A DNA stretch of 46,699 nt from contig CADAKY010000010.1 of the NCBI GenBank assembly GCA_902788575.1, forward strand, positions 1-46,699, written 5' to 3'. Each line of letters opens with the position of its first letter. Positions within the stretch are counted from its first letter, which is position 1. The notes beneath the pieces are model-generated. The model did no database searches. It saw only the letters and a list, made by a program, of their open reading frames with translations, and was not told where the DNA came from. The DNA comes from an uncultured bacterium (GTDB lineage Bacteria > Cyanobacteriota > Vampirovibrionia > Gastranaerophilales > Gastranaerophilaceae). A program made the translations under genes and the position numbers. This document shows, one piece after another, positions 1 through 7,917 of this stretch.

Positions 1-1
1 T

Positions 2-157
2 AAGCCAGAGGTTAAGCCAGAAGTTAAGCCAGAGGTTAAGTCAGAAGTTAAACCTGAAGTCAAACCAGAAGTTAAGCCAGAGGTTAAGCCAGAAGTTAAA
101 CCTGAAGTCAAACCAGAGGTGAAACCTGAGGTAAAGTCAGAAATCAAACCTGAAGTC
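2..157 (+). repeat. 12-bp tandem repeat encoding KPEV units
   Basis: About 13 imperfect 12-bp units are visible, each translating as K-P-E-V with variants K-S-E-V and K-S-E-I. The array continues beyond the left window edge. It lies wholly in the reading frame of the partial gene, and synonymous drift (aag/aaa, cca/cct, gag/gaa) suggests selection on the protein repeat. Confidence 0.9.
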
Positions 158-997
158 AATACAGATGCACTAAAGAAACAGTTAGACTCAGAGTTAAATG
201 CTTTTGCTGAAACTATCCCTAATTTGTCCCGTTCTGAACTTGCTAAATTAAGATATGAACTAAATTCATGGGGTGGAGAAATTAAAGACCTTGAAAAGCT
301 AGCTAAAGAAAAAGGTCTTTCTAAAGCTGAACAATTAAGACTTACACATCTTCAAGACAAGTTAAAGTTAGTCAATCAACGTGAAAGAGAAATTGAAAAA
401 GCACTGCAACCATTTCATCCTGGAGATACCGTAACAGATACTTCTGCAATTTCTAAACATCATGAAGCAAATGGTTTCAACCAAGATATACGTAATGCTG
501 TAGAAGCCCGTACCAATAATATGAAAGGGTTAGCAGAGGATGAAGTTAAAGAAGTATTAGCAACCGAGAAGTTAATGTCAAGGATAGATAAAAATTTTGA
601 GCAATTACCACCATTAAGCCATGATTGTATAGTTTACAAAGGTGCAGCAGAAAATCCTGTAATCAAAAGTAATAATAAAATTCTTGAAGTGATAGATAAA
701 GCTAAAGTTGGAGATGTTGTTATTCCTGACACAGCTTATACATACACTGCATTTGAACGTTCTATGGCTGAAAATTGGGGTGGTGAAGGTGCAAGAATGA
801 CAGATTTAGCAGGAAAACCACTCAGAGTAATGATGTGTGAAATACATTTACCAAAAGGGGCAAAAGTTTCAAGAAACGGGGAACACTATGGCGAAGTCCT
901 TATGCCTCGTGGTGCGCAATACAAAGTCCTTGATAAAAAGATAGCTCCTAATGGCGATATAGAAGTAGCTTTGGAATACATCTTGCCTAAGTCATAA
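2..997 (+). CDS. KPEV-repeat protein with ADP-ribosyltransferase-like C-terminus (5' partial)
   Basis: The reading frame is open from base 2, so the gene starts before the window; the GTG at 119 is only an internal codon. The visible protein begins with about 13 KPEV-type tetrapeptides, then a charged helical region (about 20-160, counting from the GTG at 119) and a C-terminal domain (about 165-292). That domain resembles ADP-ribosyltransferase exoenzymes (ADPrib_exo_Tox): a beta strand with VYKG near 172-175, a Thr/Ser-rich stretch near 205-214, a hydrophobic strand ending in LPKGAKV, and YGEVLMPRGAQYKV near 258-270 where the catalytic Glu would be (E259). The usual Arg is Lys here and the ExE motif is YGE, so activity is doubtful. 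The domain call is fold-level inference. The repeat may be a spacer between a secretion or anchoring part outside the window and the C-terminal domain. Confidence 0.55.
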   Translation, partial: KPEVKPEVKPEVKSEVKPEVKPEVKPEVKPEVKPEVKPEVKPEVKSEIKPEVNTDALKKQLDSELNAFAETIPNLSRSELAKLRYELNSWGGEIKDLEKLAKEKGLSKAEQLRLTHLQDKLKLVNQREREIEKALQPFHPGDTVTDTSAISKHHEANGFNQDIRNAVEARTNNMKGLAEDEVKEVLATEKLMSRIDKNFEQLPPLSHDCIVYKGAAENPVIKSNNKILEVIDKAKVGDVVIPDTAYTYTAFERSMAENWGGEGARMTDLAGKPLRVMMCEIHLPKGAKVSRNGEHYGEVLMPRGAQYKVLDKKIAPNGDIEVALEYILPKS

Positions 998-1360
998 TAT
1001 TAATTTAATTTTTAATATTAACAATCTTATAATAATTATCTTTACCAAATAAACTATACCTTACCAAAATAAGCGTTCTATACCCAAAAACCGCTTTAAA
1101 AAATTTATTACTATTATTGGAAAGTAGCCGACCGGTGTGAGTAAATAATGAGTAAATATGAGTAAATCGGTTTTGGGGTAAAGTTGTACTTCCGACCGCC
1201 AAAACCCATACAACGAGCGAGTTTTAGGAAATAAAATAGCCAAATTGACAAAACCGTACTACTCGTCAAACTACATTTGACCTAACTTCCGACTAAATAT
1301 ATCAAACTCGCATTCTTTTATGTCAAAATTCCTGATACAAAACACCCTAACTCTGCAAAA
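998..1360. other. Gene-poor intergenic stretch with a short iteron-like repeat
   Basis: No open frame here has a ribosome site or recognisable protein content. The only structure seen is three tandem copies of a 10-bp word (gtgagtaaat, atgagtaaat, atgagtaaat) at 1137-1167. It separates the partial gene from tRNA-Ala. Confidence 0.5.
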
Positions 1361-1396
1361 TAAAATACAGAACAACAAATGTCGTTCTGTATTTTA
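1361..1396 (-). terminator. Terminator hairpin after tRNA-Ala
   Basis: A 13-bp perfect stem (1361-1373 with 1384-1396) around a 10-nt loop lies directly 3' of the tRNA on the minus strand. It ends in a T-rich run on that strand. Confidence 0.7.
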
Positions 1397-1472
1397 TGGT
1401 GGAGGTTAGGAGATTCGAACTCCTGACCCTCTGCGTGCAAAGCAGATGCTCTACCAGCTGAGCTAAACCCCC
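1397..1472 (-). tRNA. tRNA-Ala (anticodon TGC)
   Basis: The minus strand folds as a complete 76-nt cloverleaf. The acceptor stem is GGGGGTT/AACCTCC and contains the G3:U70 pair that identifies alanine tRNAs. The D arm is standard, the anticodon loop is TTTGCAC (anticodon TGC), the T loop is TTCGAAT, and the 3' CCA is encoded. A terminator hairpin follows. Confidence 0.97.
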
Positions 1473-1606
1473 ACGGAGTTCTTCAACATTATTAATCATA
1501 CATGGTGATTTTTTTTTGTAAAGAGGGAACATAAAAATTAAAAAATAATTCATTTAATAGCAAAATTATTTTTTATACGTTTTTATTATTCTATCAGGAA
1601 TTTCAA

Positions 1607-2443
1607 ATGAAAATCAGCCCTATCTCATTACAAAATACTACGCATAATAATACATTCAAAAGTCTGAGTTATATTCCGGATTTATATACTGACATCTACG
1701 GAGTTGTACGTACAACTCAAAACACTACCGAAAAACGAAATGATTTGGATTATGATAAGCTTGCAAAAATTCTGGAAACAAGATTTAAAAGCTTTGATAC
1801 TGTTAATATTTGTCCAATGAACGTTTCTGACGGAACAGAAGCATACTGTGTCGCAAATGCTATTATCCGAAACGAAGGATGGAACACTTTTAAGAAAAAA
1901 TACGCACCCGTCAATGCTTCAGACATTTCACGCAATATTATAGAAAAATACCCACAAAAAGGAATTTTACATCTCTATTATGACGAAATTGAACTATTTA
2001 AAGGACTGGAAATAAATATTCTTGAAGAAAGCATAAAAGATGATTACAAAAATTATGTCCTTTTTCAAACTAACTTCCCTGACAAATTATACAGGCTGAA
2101 CCCCGAATACACAAAGCATTTTGACTTTAAAATAATTGATTTGCAACAACGGCTTAATGAATTTGAAGATAAAGGAAACTCTGTTATTTTTATAAGAAAT
2201 TGTCTGAAACAAAGCTTTACCGACAATAGTTTCACCAAAATAATAAAACAAGCTGCAAAAACCCTTAAAGGAAAAAGTCTTTTTATATCCGGCGGCTATG
2301 ATACAAAAGAGCCTGCTATAAAACAAGCATTACAAGATTATTTTAATGAAATTGAAAGTAATATTTGGGAGCTGAAAAAAACTCATAAATTCTTTACAAA
2401 AAACCCTGCTATGAACTATTTTGCAACACTGAAAAAATTATGA
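1607..2443 (+). CDS. CheR-like methyltransferase-fold protein
   Basis: The 278-aa protein has the landmarks of a CheR-type SAM methyltransferase in degenerate form. NVSDGTEAYCVANAI (72-86) matches the GEEPYS-x-A loop, ASDIS (104-108) matches the ATDIS strand end, and FDFKIIDL followed by VIFIRNCL (193-200) matches the DLIFCRNVL region. No CheR tetrapeptide-binding domain and no chemotaxis genes are nearby, so glutamate methylation of receptors is unlikely to be its role. The N-terminus (SPISLQN..NTFKSLS) carries the short F-K-[AS] tag also seen in the two AAA ATPases of this window. The start is supported by AGGA 8 nt upstream. Its last codons overlap the promoter of the next gene. Confidence 0.55.
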   Translation: MKISPISLQNTTHNNTFKSLSYIPDLYTDIYGVVRTTQNTTEKRNDLDYDKLAKILETRFKSFDTVNICPMNVSDGTEAYCVANAIIRNEGWNTFKKKYAPVNASDISRNIIEKYPQKGILHLYYDEIELFKGLEINILEESIKDDYKNYVLFQTNFPDKLYRLNPEYTKHFDFKIIDLQQRLNEFEDKGNSVIFIRNCLKQSFTDNSFTKIIKQAAKTLKGKSLFISGGYDTKEPAIKQALQDYFNEIESNIWELKKTHKFFTKNPAMNYFATLKKL

Positions 2444-2449
2444 TATAAT
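2421..2449 (+). promoter_or_regulatory. Sigma-70-type promoter giving a leaderless mRNA
   Basis: TTGCAA at 2421-2426 and TATAAT at 2444-2449 are 17 bp apart, and TGA just before the -10 box makes it an extended -10. The predicted transcription start, about 7 nt downstream, falls on the GTG at 2456. There is no ribosome binding site between the box and that codon. Confidence 0.7.
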
Positions 2450-2455
2450 TTTGGC

Positions 2456-3523
2456 GTGAGAGATTTAATAAAATTATTTTTAATTGGGGCTGTTTTATTT
2501 TTTATTCCGTTTACTTATGCGGCGGAAAAGAAAACCGTGCTTATTCTTCCGGACAATGTTGTAACAGAAGATGCAGCTTTAGATTCTTATATTTATAATC
2601 AAACAGCAGAATTTTTCTCTAACGAAATAATAACTCTCCTCAACAGAACTGATTACATAAAATGTCCGACTGTCAGTGATGAACGTTCTTTGTTAAAATC
2701 TACGCCCTCTTTTATGATTCCGGCAAGAGATTTGACAAACAGATTCAAATCAACTTATAACATTGATTACAACAAACTTACAAAAGTTGCAAAAGTCACT
2801 AAATCCAGATATGTTCTTTTACTGACATCAACTCTTGATGCCGAAAACTATATTTTAAGAAGAACTTTGTGGGATTTCTTAAACATTGCAGGTGCAACAG
2901 TCGTTGATCCGGCATACAAAATTAACACTTATGCGGTTTTGGTTGATACTCAGAATAATTCAGTATTATGGTCAAATACCTTCTACAAAACAATTAGCGC
3001 TGTAGAAAGCCGTATACTCACAAGAGGTCCGTCCCCGCAAACACAACAGCTTGAAAAAATCAGAGATTATTCAAGAATGCTTTGTCCGGAAATCGCTCAA
3101 AACGTACAGCTTAACGTACTTACTTCCGGTGAATATGCAAAAGAATCTTATAAAATTTACTACGATATGGGCAACTTTGATAACATCTTCACTAAAAAAC
3201 ACAGAAGATGGAGCAGAGAAGGCAAAAAAGATTTTAATGCGCTAAAAGGCAAGTTTAAAAAAGGAAAAGCACGCAGAACCGAAAGACGCATAGAAAAACA
3301 AGCACAAAAACAGGTACAAAAACAAGTACAGGCAGAAATTAAGCAACAAAAAACTGTTCAACCTCAAACAAAAATTCAAGATCCTACAAAAATTATTCAA
3401 CCACTTGATTTTGAAGATCAATCATTGTTCGACCCTGTTTACATTAAAAAACACAGAAAAAACAATTTATATCAAGATTATGACGTAACCCGCCCTCCGC
3501 TGAGGGATTACGACAAGTTGTAA
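2456..3523 (+). CDS. Secreted or periplasmic hypothetical protein with basic Gln-rich tail
   Basis: The 355-aa protein starts with a clear signal peptide (MRDLIKLFLIGAVLFF.., cleavage probably after TYA, residue 22). The mature part up to about 225 is an alpha/beta domain. The strands KKTVLILPD, SRYVLLLTST and TYAVLVDTQNNSVLWSN are reminiscent of CsgG/TolB-N-like envelope domains, but I cannot assign a family. From about 245 the chain is strongly basic and Gln-rich (KQAQKQVQKQVQ), probably disordered or coiled-coil. The start codon is GTG with no Shine-Dalgarno sequence; the promoter position implies leaderless translation. A strong GC-rich hairpin follows. Confidence 0.75.
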   Translation: MRDLIKLFLIGAVLFFIPFTYAAEKKTVLILPDNVVTEDAALDSYIYNQTAEFFSNEIITLLNRTDYIKCPTVSDERSLLKSTPSFMIPARDLTNRFKSTYNIDYNKLTKVAKVTKSRYVLLLTSTLDAENYILRRTLWDFLNIAGATVVDPAYKINTYAVLVDTQNNSVLWSNTFYKTISAVESRILTRGPSPQTQQLEKIRDYSRMLCPEIAQNVQLNVLTSGEYAKESYKIYYDMGNFDNIFTKKHRRWSREGKKDFNALKGKFKKGKARRTERRIEKQAQKQVQKQVQAEIKQQKTVQPQTKIQDPTKIIQPLDFEDQSLFDPVYIKKHRKNNLYQDYDVTRPPLRDYDKL

Positions 3524-3558
3524 TATTTTTTTGAATGTATTCTACATTTTTTATACAA

Positions 3559-3585
3559 TAAGGTGCGCCGGAACGGCGCACCTTA
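3559..3585. terminator. Bidirectional terminator hairpin
   Basis: A 12-bp perfect, GC-rich stem (3559-3570 with 3574-3585) and a 3-nt loop lie between two convergent genes. The T-run is poor on the plus side and better on the minus side. Confidence 0.7.
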
Positions 3586-3597
3586 TAACTTCATATA

Positions 3598-4320
3598 TTA
3601 ACCTGCAACTGCTGTCGAGTCATTTTTCGCAGTTACTTCTTTTTTAATTTTATCAAGCTCTCTATTTACACTTTTTGCTTTTTTATCCGCAGTGGAAATA
3701 TTTTGCTCAATACTGCTTGTTGCAGTATTCATGCGTTCCCTATATTCAAGTTCTTCCTGCCTGAGAGCTTCTTCACGCTGAACTCTTTCAGCTTCTTCCT
3801 GCCTTCTTTGAGCCATTATTCTTTCACCGTCTGCAGCCTGCTGTGCTTTTATTTTGTTAATTGATTCTTTTTCTGCACTGTTATCAATACCTTTTATAAT
3901 CGCTGTAGCAGCTGTTCCTAGTACAGCAGCTAAACCTAGTCCAAATAAAGCAGATTTAAAATACGGTGAAAGCGTTTTTGTTACTTTTCCCAGTTTTTTA
4001 GTTACTGAAAAAAAACCTTTATCAGTAGATTCGGCTATCTCGACAACGCCTGCGAAGCCGGACAGTAAAGCGCCACCTCCCAAAATAGTCCCCGTCGCTA
4101 TTTTTGAGAATTCATTATGAGAACTTACATAATCGTTTACTTCTAACTTTTCAGAACAAGTCAGCATGGTTTCACCACCCTGCTTATTTAAGTCTCCTCT
4201 TGTACATTGGTATTCTGACAGCAATTGACTCAATTCATCACCGTCATCAATAACCCCGTTTTTATTAGGGTCATACTTTGTCGGGTCAGAATTTACCAGT
4301 GTTTGAATTTCCGGTCTCAA
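3598..4320 (-). CDS. Membrane protein with EF-hand-like loop and coiled coil; upstream in-frame stop
   Basis: The 240-aa frame has a Ca-binding-type loop near its N-terminus (DPNKNGVIDDGDEL, 17-30; Asp/Asn at 1, 3 and 5, Gly at 6, Ile at 8). Two hydrophobic segments follow (about 75-92 and 121-143), then a long charged coiled coil rich in Q, E and R (about 150-235). I do not recognise the family. The start is problematic. The only good ribosome site (GGAGGA, forward 4357-4362) serves an ATG at 4350 that is in frame, but its third codon is TAA (4344-4342). The open part must start at TTG 4320 or a nearby non-ATG codon, which has only a weak site. The gene may be crippled, recoded or misassembled. 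A copy of the lineage promoter element lies about 100 bp upstream. Confidence 0.6.
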   Translation of the reverse strand: MRPEIQTLVNSDPTKYDPNKNGVIDDGDELSQLLSEYQCTRGDLNKQGGETMLTCSEKLEVNDYVSSHNEFSKIATGTILGGGALLSGFAGVVEIAESTDKGFFSVTKKLGKVTKTLSPYFKSALFGLGLAAVLGTAATAIIKGIDNSAEKESINKIKAQQAADGERIMAQRRQEEAERVQREEALRQEELEYRERMNTATSSIEQNISTADKKAKSVNRELDKIKKEVTAKNDSTAVAG

Positions 4321-4449
4321 ATCCGTAATCTTAATTCCTTGTTATGACATAATTTATCCTCCTTTTCCTTTAACTTATTCTTTGAATACTCTTTTCCGAA
4401 TATCCTTGTGCTTACCTCATATCAGAATCGATTCCCCGTGTGTTTGTAT

Positions 4450-4482
4450 ATATATAAAGTTTTTCACTTTCAAAAAATTACC
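4450..4482 (-). promoter_or_regulatory. Lineage promoter element, copy a
   Basis: Read on the minus strand: GGTAATTTTTT, 12 bases, then CTTTATATATATA. Counting the first G as 1, the C of CTTTATA is at 24, the same as in copies b, c, d and f. One base of the upstream box differs (GGT for GGC). It precedes the EF-hand-like gene. Confidence 0.6.
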
Positions 4483-4625
4483 TAATTTTATGAAACAAAA
4501 CTTCTAAGACATTAAAATGCAGAAATAAAGGCTCATTACGGCTTTACAAAACTTAATATAAAATACTTTTAGTTACAGCTTTTTATGATTTTATGAAGTT
4601 TAATGTATAAAATGTATTAAAAATT

Positions 4626-4952
4626 ATGGGAATAAAAAAAGAACTTGGTAAAAAAATTAAACGAATGAGATTAAACCGTGGACTTACGCAGGAGCAGCTT
4701 GCGGAAGCAATAGATGTTTCCCAAAGAACATTGAGCGGAATAGAAATCGGCGAAAACTTTATGACCGCTGAAACATTGGATAATATTATAAAAGCTCTCA
4801 ATACTACATCTGATGAACTTTTTGCAATAGATCATTTGAAAGATGATGACAAAAAAGTTGAAGAAATTTTACATGATATAGAATATATTTCCCAAAACAC
4901 TGAAAAATTAGACATTTTATACAATGTTGTAAAGAGTTTATTAAAAGAATAA
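4626..4952 (+). CDS. XRE-family transcriptional regulator
   Basis: The 108-aa protein has a classic helix-turn-helix of the Cro/C1 type at residues 5-65: KRMRLNRGLTQEQLAEAID, then VSQRTLSGIE, then AETLDNIIKAL. A short charged C-terminal helix (75-108) may dimerise. There is no convincing ribosome site; TATAAA at 4606-4611 lies so close that the mRNA leader would be only a few bases. It stands alone between a leftward membrane-protein gene and Hsp20, and its target is unknown. No obvious palindromic operator was found at its own start. Confidence 0.85.
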   Translation: MGIKKELGKKIKRMRLNRGLTQEQLAEAIDVSQRTLSGIEIGENFMTAETLDNIIKALNTTSDELFAIDHLKDDDKKVEEILHDIEYISQNTEKLDILYNVVKSLLKE

Positions 4953-5186
4953 TTAAGATGACGACAAAAAATCAAAAGTTTTGCACGTATTCTCCATGCA
5001 AACTATTTTCTGACTTTTTAACCGCACTCCTCTTTTTAGCACTTTAAGCTTCAATTCATTTGAATTGTTAAATTTTGGTTAAAAAATCCAAAAAACCACA
5101 AAAATGGTGTGATAATAATAGTGTTAAAAGAGATAAGAACTACGGAACGGTTGTTCCGCCTGTAAGAAAAAGAAAGGATGGTTTTT
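4953..5186 (+). promoter_or_regulatory. Hsp20 upstream region with short dyad
   Basis: This 230-bp gap holds the Hsp20 promoter and leader. A perfect dyad, CGGAAC-GGTT-GTTCCG (5143-5158), sits about 30 nt before the Hsp20 start and could be an operator or an RNA hairpin. TAATAAT near 5114 is a possible -10 box. No CIRCE element was found. Confidence 0.35.
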
Positions 5187-5651
5187 ATGAAATTCTTAAT
5201 TAAAAAGTCACCGGACGGATTCATTAAGTCAGTAAACGACGAAATCGCTTCTATTTTGAACAGGAATTTTGATAGCTTTTTCCCGGAGTACATCTATAAT
5301 GAAGATTTGGGATGCGAAGATAAGTATGCAATGCCTGTAGAACTGCACGAAAAAGACAACGAATACAGCGTAAAAGCAGAGCTTCCGGGGGTTAAAAAAG
5401 AAGATTTGGACATTGATATTGATAAAAATCACATTACTATTAATGCCAAGAAGGAAGAAGAGCACAAAGAAGATACTAAAGGATTCAGAAAATCCGAATT
5501 TAAGTACGGCGAATTTTCAAGAACCGTTTATTTCCCGCAAGAAATTGATGTCGATTCTACGTCTGCGAAACTGGAACACGGAATCCTGTGCATTACGGCA
5601 CCAAAGATTGAACACAAAGATGACAGTAGAAAAAAACTGGAAATACATTAA
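5187..5651 (+). CDS. Hsp20/alpha-crystallin family small heat shock protein
   Basis: This is an ATP-independent chaperone that holds unfolding proteins. The alpha-crystallin domain spans about 45-140 of 154 residues. Visible features are the start MPVELHEKDNEYSVKAELPGV, a beta strand ITINAKKEE, the GEFSRTVYFP strand and the terminal conserved ...LEHGILCITAPK (the usual A-x-x-x-n-G-v-L motif). The charged C-terminal tail lacks an obvious I-x-I oligomerisation motif. I chose ATG 5187 over ATG 5178 because the AAAGGA site ends just before 5178, while it lies at normal distance from 5187. A perfect terminator follows. Confidence 0.93.
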   Translation: MKFLIKKSPDGFIKSVNDEIASILNRNFDSFFPEYIYNEDLGCEDKYAMPVELHEKDNEYSVKAELPGVKKEDLDIDIDKNHITINAKKEEEHKEDTKGFRKSEFKYGEFSRTVYFPQEIDVDSTSAKLEHGILCITAPKIEHKDDSRKKLEIH

Positions 5652-5660
5652 TCTAAAAAT

Positions 5661-5690
5661 AAAAAACCTCGGTAAAAACCGAGGTTTTTT
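5661..5690. terminator. Bidirectional Rho-independent terminator
   Basis: A 13-bp stem (5661-5673 with 5678-5690) has a 4-nt A loop, an A-run on the left and a T-run on the right. It serves Hsp20 on the plus strand and the 62-aa gene on the minus strand. Confidence 0.9.
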
Positions 5691-5710
5691 ATTGTACAAA
5701 ATTATTCACA

Positions 5711-5899
5711 TCACCACTTGAGTAAATCTTCAACAGTAAATCTTCGTCCCGCCTCTTCGTTTGTAAATCGAGCAAACTGCTCTTTTAGAGGATTTGTCAA
5801 ATACGAATTCTGTCGGGCTTTTCTATATTTTTTTTCATCTTCTTTTTCAGTCAATTCTTCGTTACTGATAACCGTAAATCTGCGTTTTTCTTCTGTCAT
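5711..5899 (-). CDS. Small basic hypothetical protein (62 aa)
   Basis: A 62-residue, highly charged protein of unknown function. It starts MTEEKRRFTVISNEEL and ends FTNEEAGRRFTVEDLLKW; the word RRFTV appears at both ends. The ATG has an AGAGAG-type ribosome site at good distance. A perfect-spacing copy of the lineage promoter element lies 40 bp upstream, and a bidirectional terminator lies downstream, so it is a complete single-gene transcription unit. No membrane segment or signal peptide. Confidence 0.65.
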   Translation of the reverse strand: MTEEKRRFTVISNEELTEKEDEKKYRKARQNSYLTNPLKEQFARFTNEEAGRRFTVEDLLKW

Positions 5900-5936
5900 A
5901 AATTTTCTCTCTCTTATTATTAAATATCTCTTATGT

Positions 5937-5969
5937 ATATATAAAGTATTTAACTTTTTAAAAATTGCC
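5937..5969 (-). promoter_or_regulatory. Lineage promoter element, copy b
   Basis: Minus strand: GGCAATTTTT, 13 bases, then CTTTATATATA. It matches the consensus exactly in both boxes and the spacing. The predicted -10 part ends 40 bp before the ATG of the 62-aa gene. Confidence 0.65.
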
Positions 5970-6128
5970 TTTTTTAAGACGAATTGTTAAGAATTGTAAC
6001 ATTGAATTTAAAAATTTTCAATTTTGTAAATATTTCTAAACAATTGAGATTACATGTTCGTACAAAAAATATTCTTATGCTACACTGTAGCTATATGCCC
6101 TTATAATGGGTGAAAGGAATAGCTAATT

Positions 6129-7913
6129 ATGGATATATTTTCAATATTTACTCTTCTCGGCGGATTGGCGTTTTTCCTTTACGGAATTAACCTTATGTCA
6201 TCCGGTTTAGAGAAGGTTGCGGGCGGAAAGCTGGAAATGATGCTCAAAAAAATGACTTCTAATCCTGCAAAAAGTTTTCTTCTCGGCGCTGTGATTACAG
6301 CAATAATTCAATCATCATCTGCTGTCACAGTTATGTTAATCGGTCTTGTTAACTCAGGAATTATGACACTTTCAAGAACTGTTACCGTCATTATAGGTGC
6401 GAACCTCGGAACTACAATTACGGCTTGGATGCTGAGTTTAACGGCTATACAAGCAAATGCGGGATTCCTGTTCAAACTGCTTAAACCGGAATCTTTTTCT
6501 CCGCTGCTTGCTTTTGTTGGTATAGTTATGATGCTTGCGGCGAAGACAAACAGGCGCAAAAACGTAGGTTCAATATTTATAGGTTTTGCTATTTTAATGT
6601 TCGGTATGGGCTTGATGTCAGGAGCTATGGCGCCGCTGGCGGATATGCCAAGTTTCAGAAATACAATGATAGCATTTACAAATCCGATATTAGGATTTTT
6701 GGTTGGTATGGTTATAACCATGATTATCCAAAGCTCCTCTGCTTCAATCGGTATTTTACAGGCATTAACACTTGTTGCCGGTGTATCTTGGGAAGTTGCA
6801 ATTCCGATTATTTTAGGTCAAAATTTAGGAACTTGTATTTCTGCCGTTTTAGCAAGCATTGGTGTTAATACTAACGCTAAAAGGGTTGCAGGTATTCATG
6901 TTATATATAATATTCTTAGTGTCGGTATTTGCTTCCCTGCGTTTATGATAATAAATGCCATTTTTGAAATACCATTAATGTCTCAAAATATTAACGCGTT
7001 TGGCGTTGCAGCTTTCCACACAATATATAATATTTTTACGGCATTTATGCTGCTTCCTTTCTGCAAGCATATTGAAAGCCTTGCAATCAGGTTTATTCCG
7101 GAGAGTAAAGATGAGCACAAGAAAAGCGTACTCTTGGACGAAAGACTTCTTCTTGCTCCGACATTTGCCGTATCGGAATGCTACAGACAAACTATTAAAA
7201 TGGCAGACCTCGTAGGATTTAATTTGATAAGTTCTACAAAAATGCTCAAAAGTTATCATCAAAAAAAAGCTGACCAAATCAGGGATAACGAAATCAAGAT
7301 TGATACTTATGAAGACAAGTTGGATTCTTTCCTGATTAAGCTATCAGGCAAAGAATTGTCAGAAGAAGACAATAATAAGATTTCGCAACTACTTCTTGCA
7401 ATCGGAGATTATGAAAGAATCGGAGACCACGCATCATATATTTTAAAGATTGCAGAAAAACTTAAAGAAAGTGAAAGAAAATTATCTTCAGAAGCGGTTG
7501 AAGAATTGAAAGTAATTGTACATGCAGTTTCTGAGATTTTTACAATTTCACTTGAAGCATACAAAACCGATAATGTGAAGCTTGCACAAGAAGTTGAACC
7601 TCTTGAAGCTGTTATTAAAAAACTGGTTCGCAAAGTAAAAACCCGCCATATACAAAGACTAAAAGACGGACAATGTACTGCAGAATTGAGTTTTATGTTC
7701 TCTGATTTGCTTAACGATTTCAGAAGAGTTGCAGCACACTGCGGAAACATTGCAACAAGTGTTATTCAGCTTCAGGACAAAAGCCTTGACAAACACGAAT
7801 ACAACCACAGAAACAAGGATGAAGATATTGAATTTGTCAGCAAATATCAGGATTACAAATCAAGATATTCCGTTTCAAATTTAAATAAAACGCTGGAAAA
7901 CATTGAAGTCTAA
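6129..7913 (+). CDS. Na/Pi cotransporter family protein with PhoU-like domain
   Basis: This 594-aa inner-membrane protein is predicted to move phosphate with sodium. The N-terminal half has two inverted Na_Pi_cotrans repeats, each with the diagnostic QSSSA signature (IIQSSSAVTVM near 59-69; IIQSSSASIGIL near 199-210) followed by GANLGTT and GQNLGTC motifs. The C-terminal 345-545 is a helical PhoU-like domain, typical of the YjbB/NptA type, which may sense phosphate status. The start has AAAGGA about 10 nt upstream. It is a single-gene unit; the next gene is convergent, only 4 bp away. Confidence 0.92.
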   Translation: MDIFSIFTLLGGLAFFLYGINLMSSGLEKVAGGKLEMMLKKMTSNPAKSFLLGAVITAIIQSSSAVTVMLIGLVNSGIMTLSRTVTVIIGANLGTTITAWMLSLTAIQANAGFLFKLLKPESFSPLLAFVGIVMMLAAKTNRRKNVGSIFIGFAILMFGMGLMSGAMAPLADMPSFRNTMIAFTNPILGFLVGMVITMIIQSSSASIGILQALTLVAGVSWEVAIPIILGQNLGTCISAVLASIGVNTNAKRVAGIHVIYNILSVGICFPAFMIINAIFEIPLMSQNINAFGVAAFHTIYNIFTAFMLLPFCKHIESLAIRFIPESKDEHKKSVLLDERLLLAPTFAVSECYRQTIKMADLVGFNLISSTKMLKSYHQKKADQIRDNEIKIDTYEDKLDSFLIKLSGKELSEEDNNKISQLLLAIGDYERIGDHASYILKIAEKLKESERKLSSEAVEELKVIVHAVSEIFTISLEAYKTDNVKLAQEVEPLEAVIKKLVRKVKTRHIQRLKDGQCTAELSFMFSDLLNDFRRVAAHCGNIATSVIQLQDKSLDKHEYNHRNKDEDIEFVSKYQDYKSRYSVSNLNKTLENIEV

Positions 7914-7917
7914 AAAA

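Noticed and set aside
2..157. Possible CRISPR array from the short direct repeats at the left edge
   Set aside because: The repeats are contiguous 12-bp units without spacers and encode KPEV tetrapeptides in an open frame.
1005..1243. Two minus-strand ORFs of 60-65 codons
   Set aside because: They have no ribosome site, overlap each other in different frames and show no protein-like pattern.
1560..1607. A seventh copy of the shared promoter element before the CheR-like gene
   Set aside because: AGCAAAATTATTTTTT and TTTATTATT resemble the boxes, but spacing and several bases differ; too weak in AT-rich DNA.
4977..5046. A CIRCE heat-shock operator before hsp20
   Set aside because: GCACTC and AGCACT words are present but lie in the same orientation, not as the required inverted repeat.
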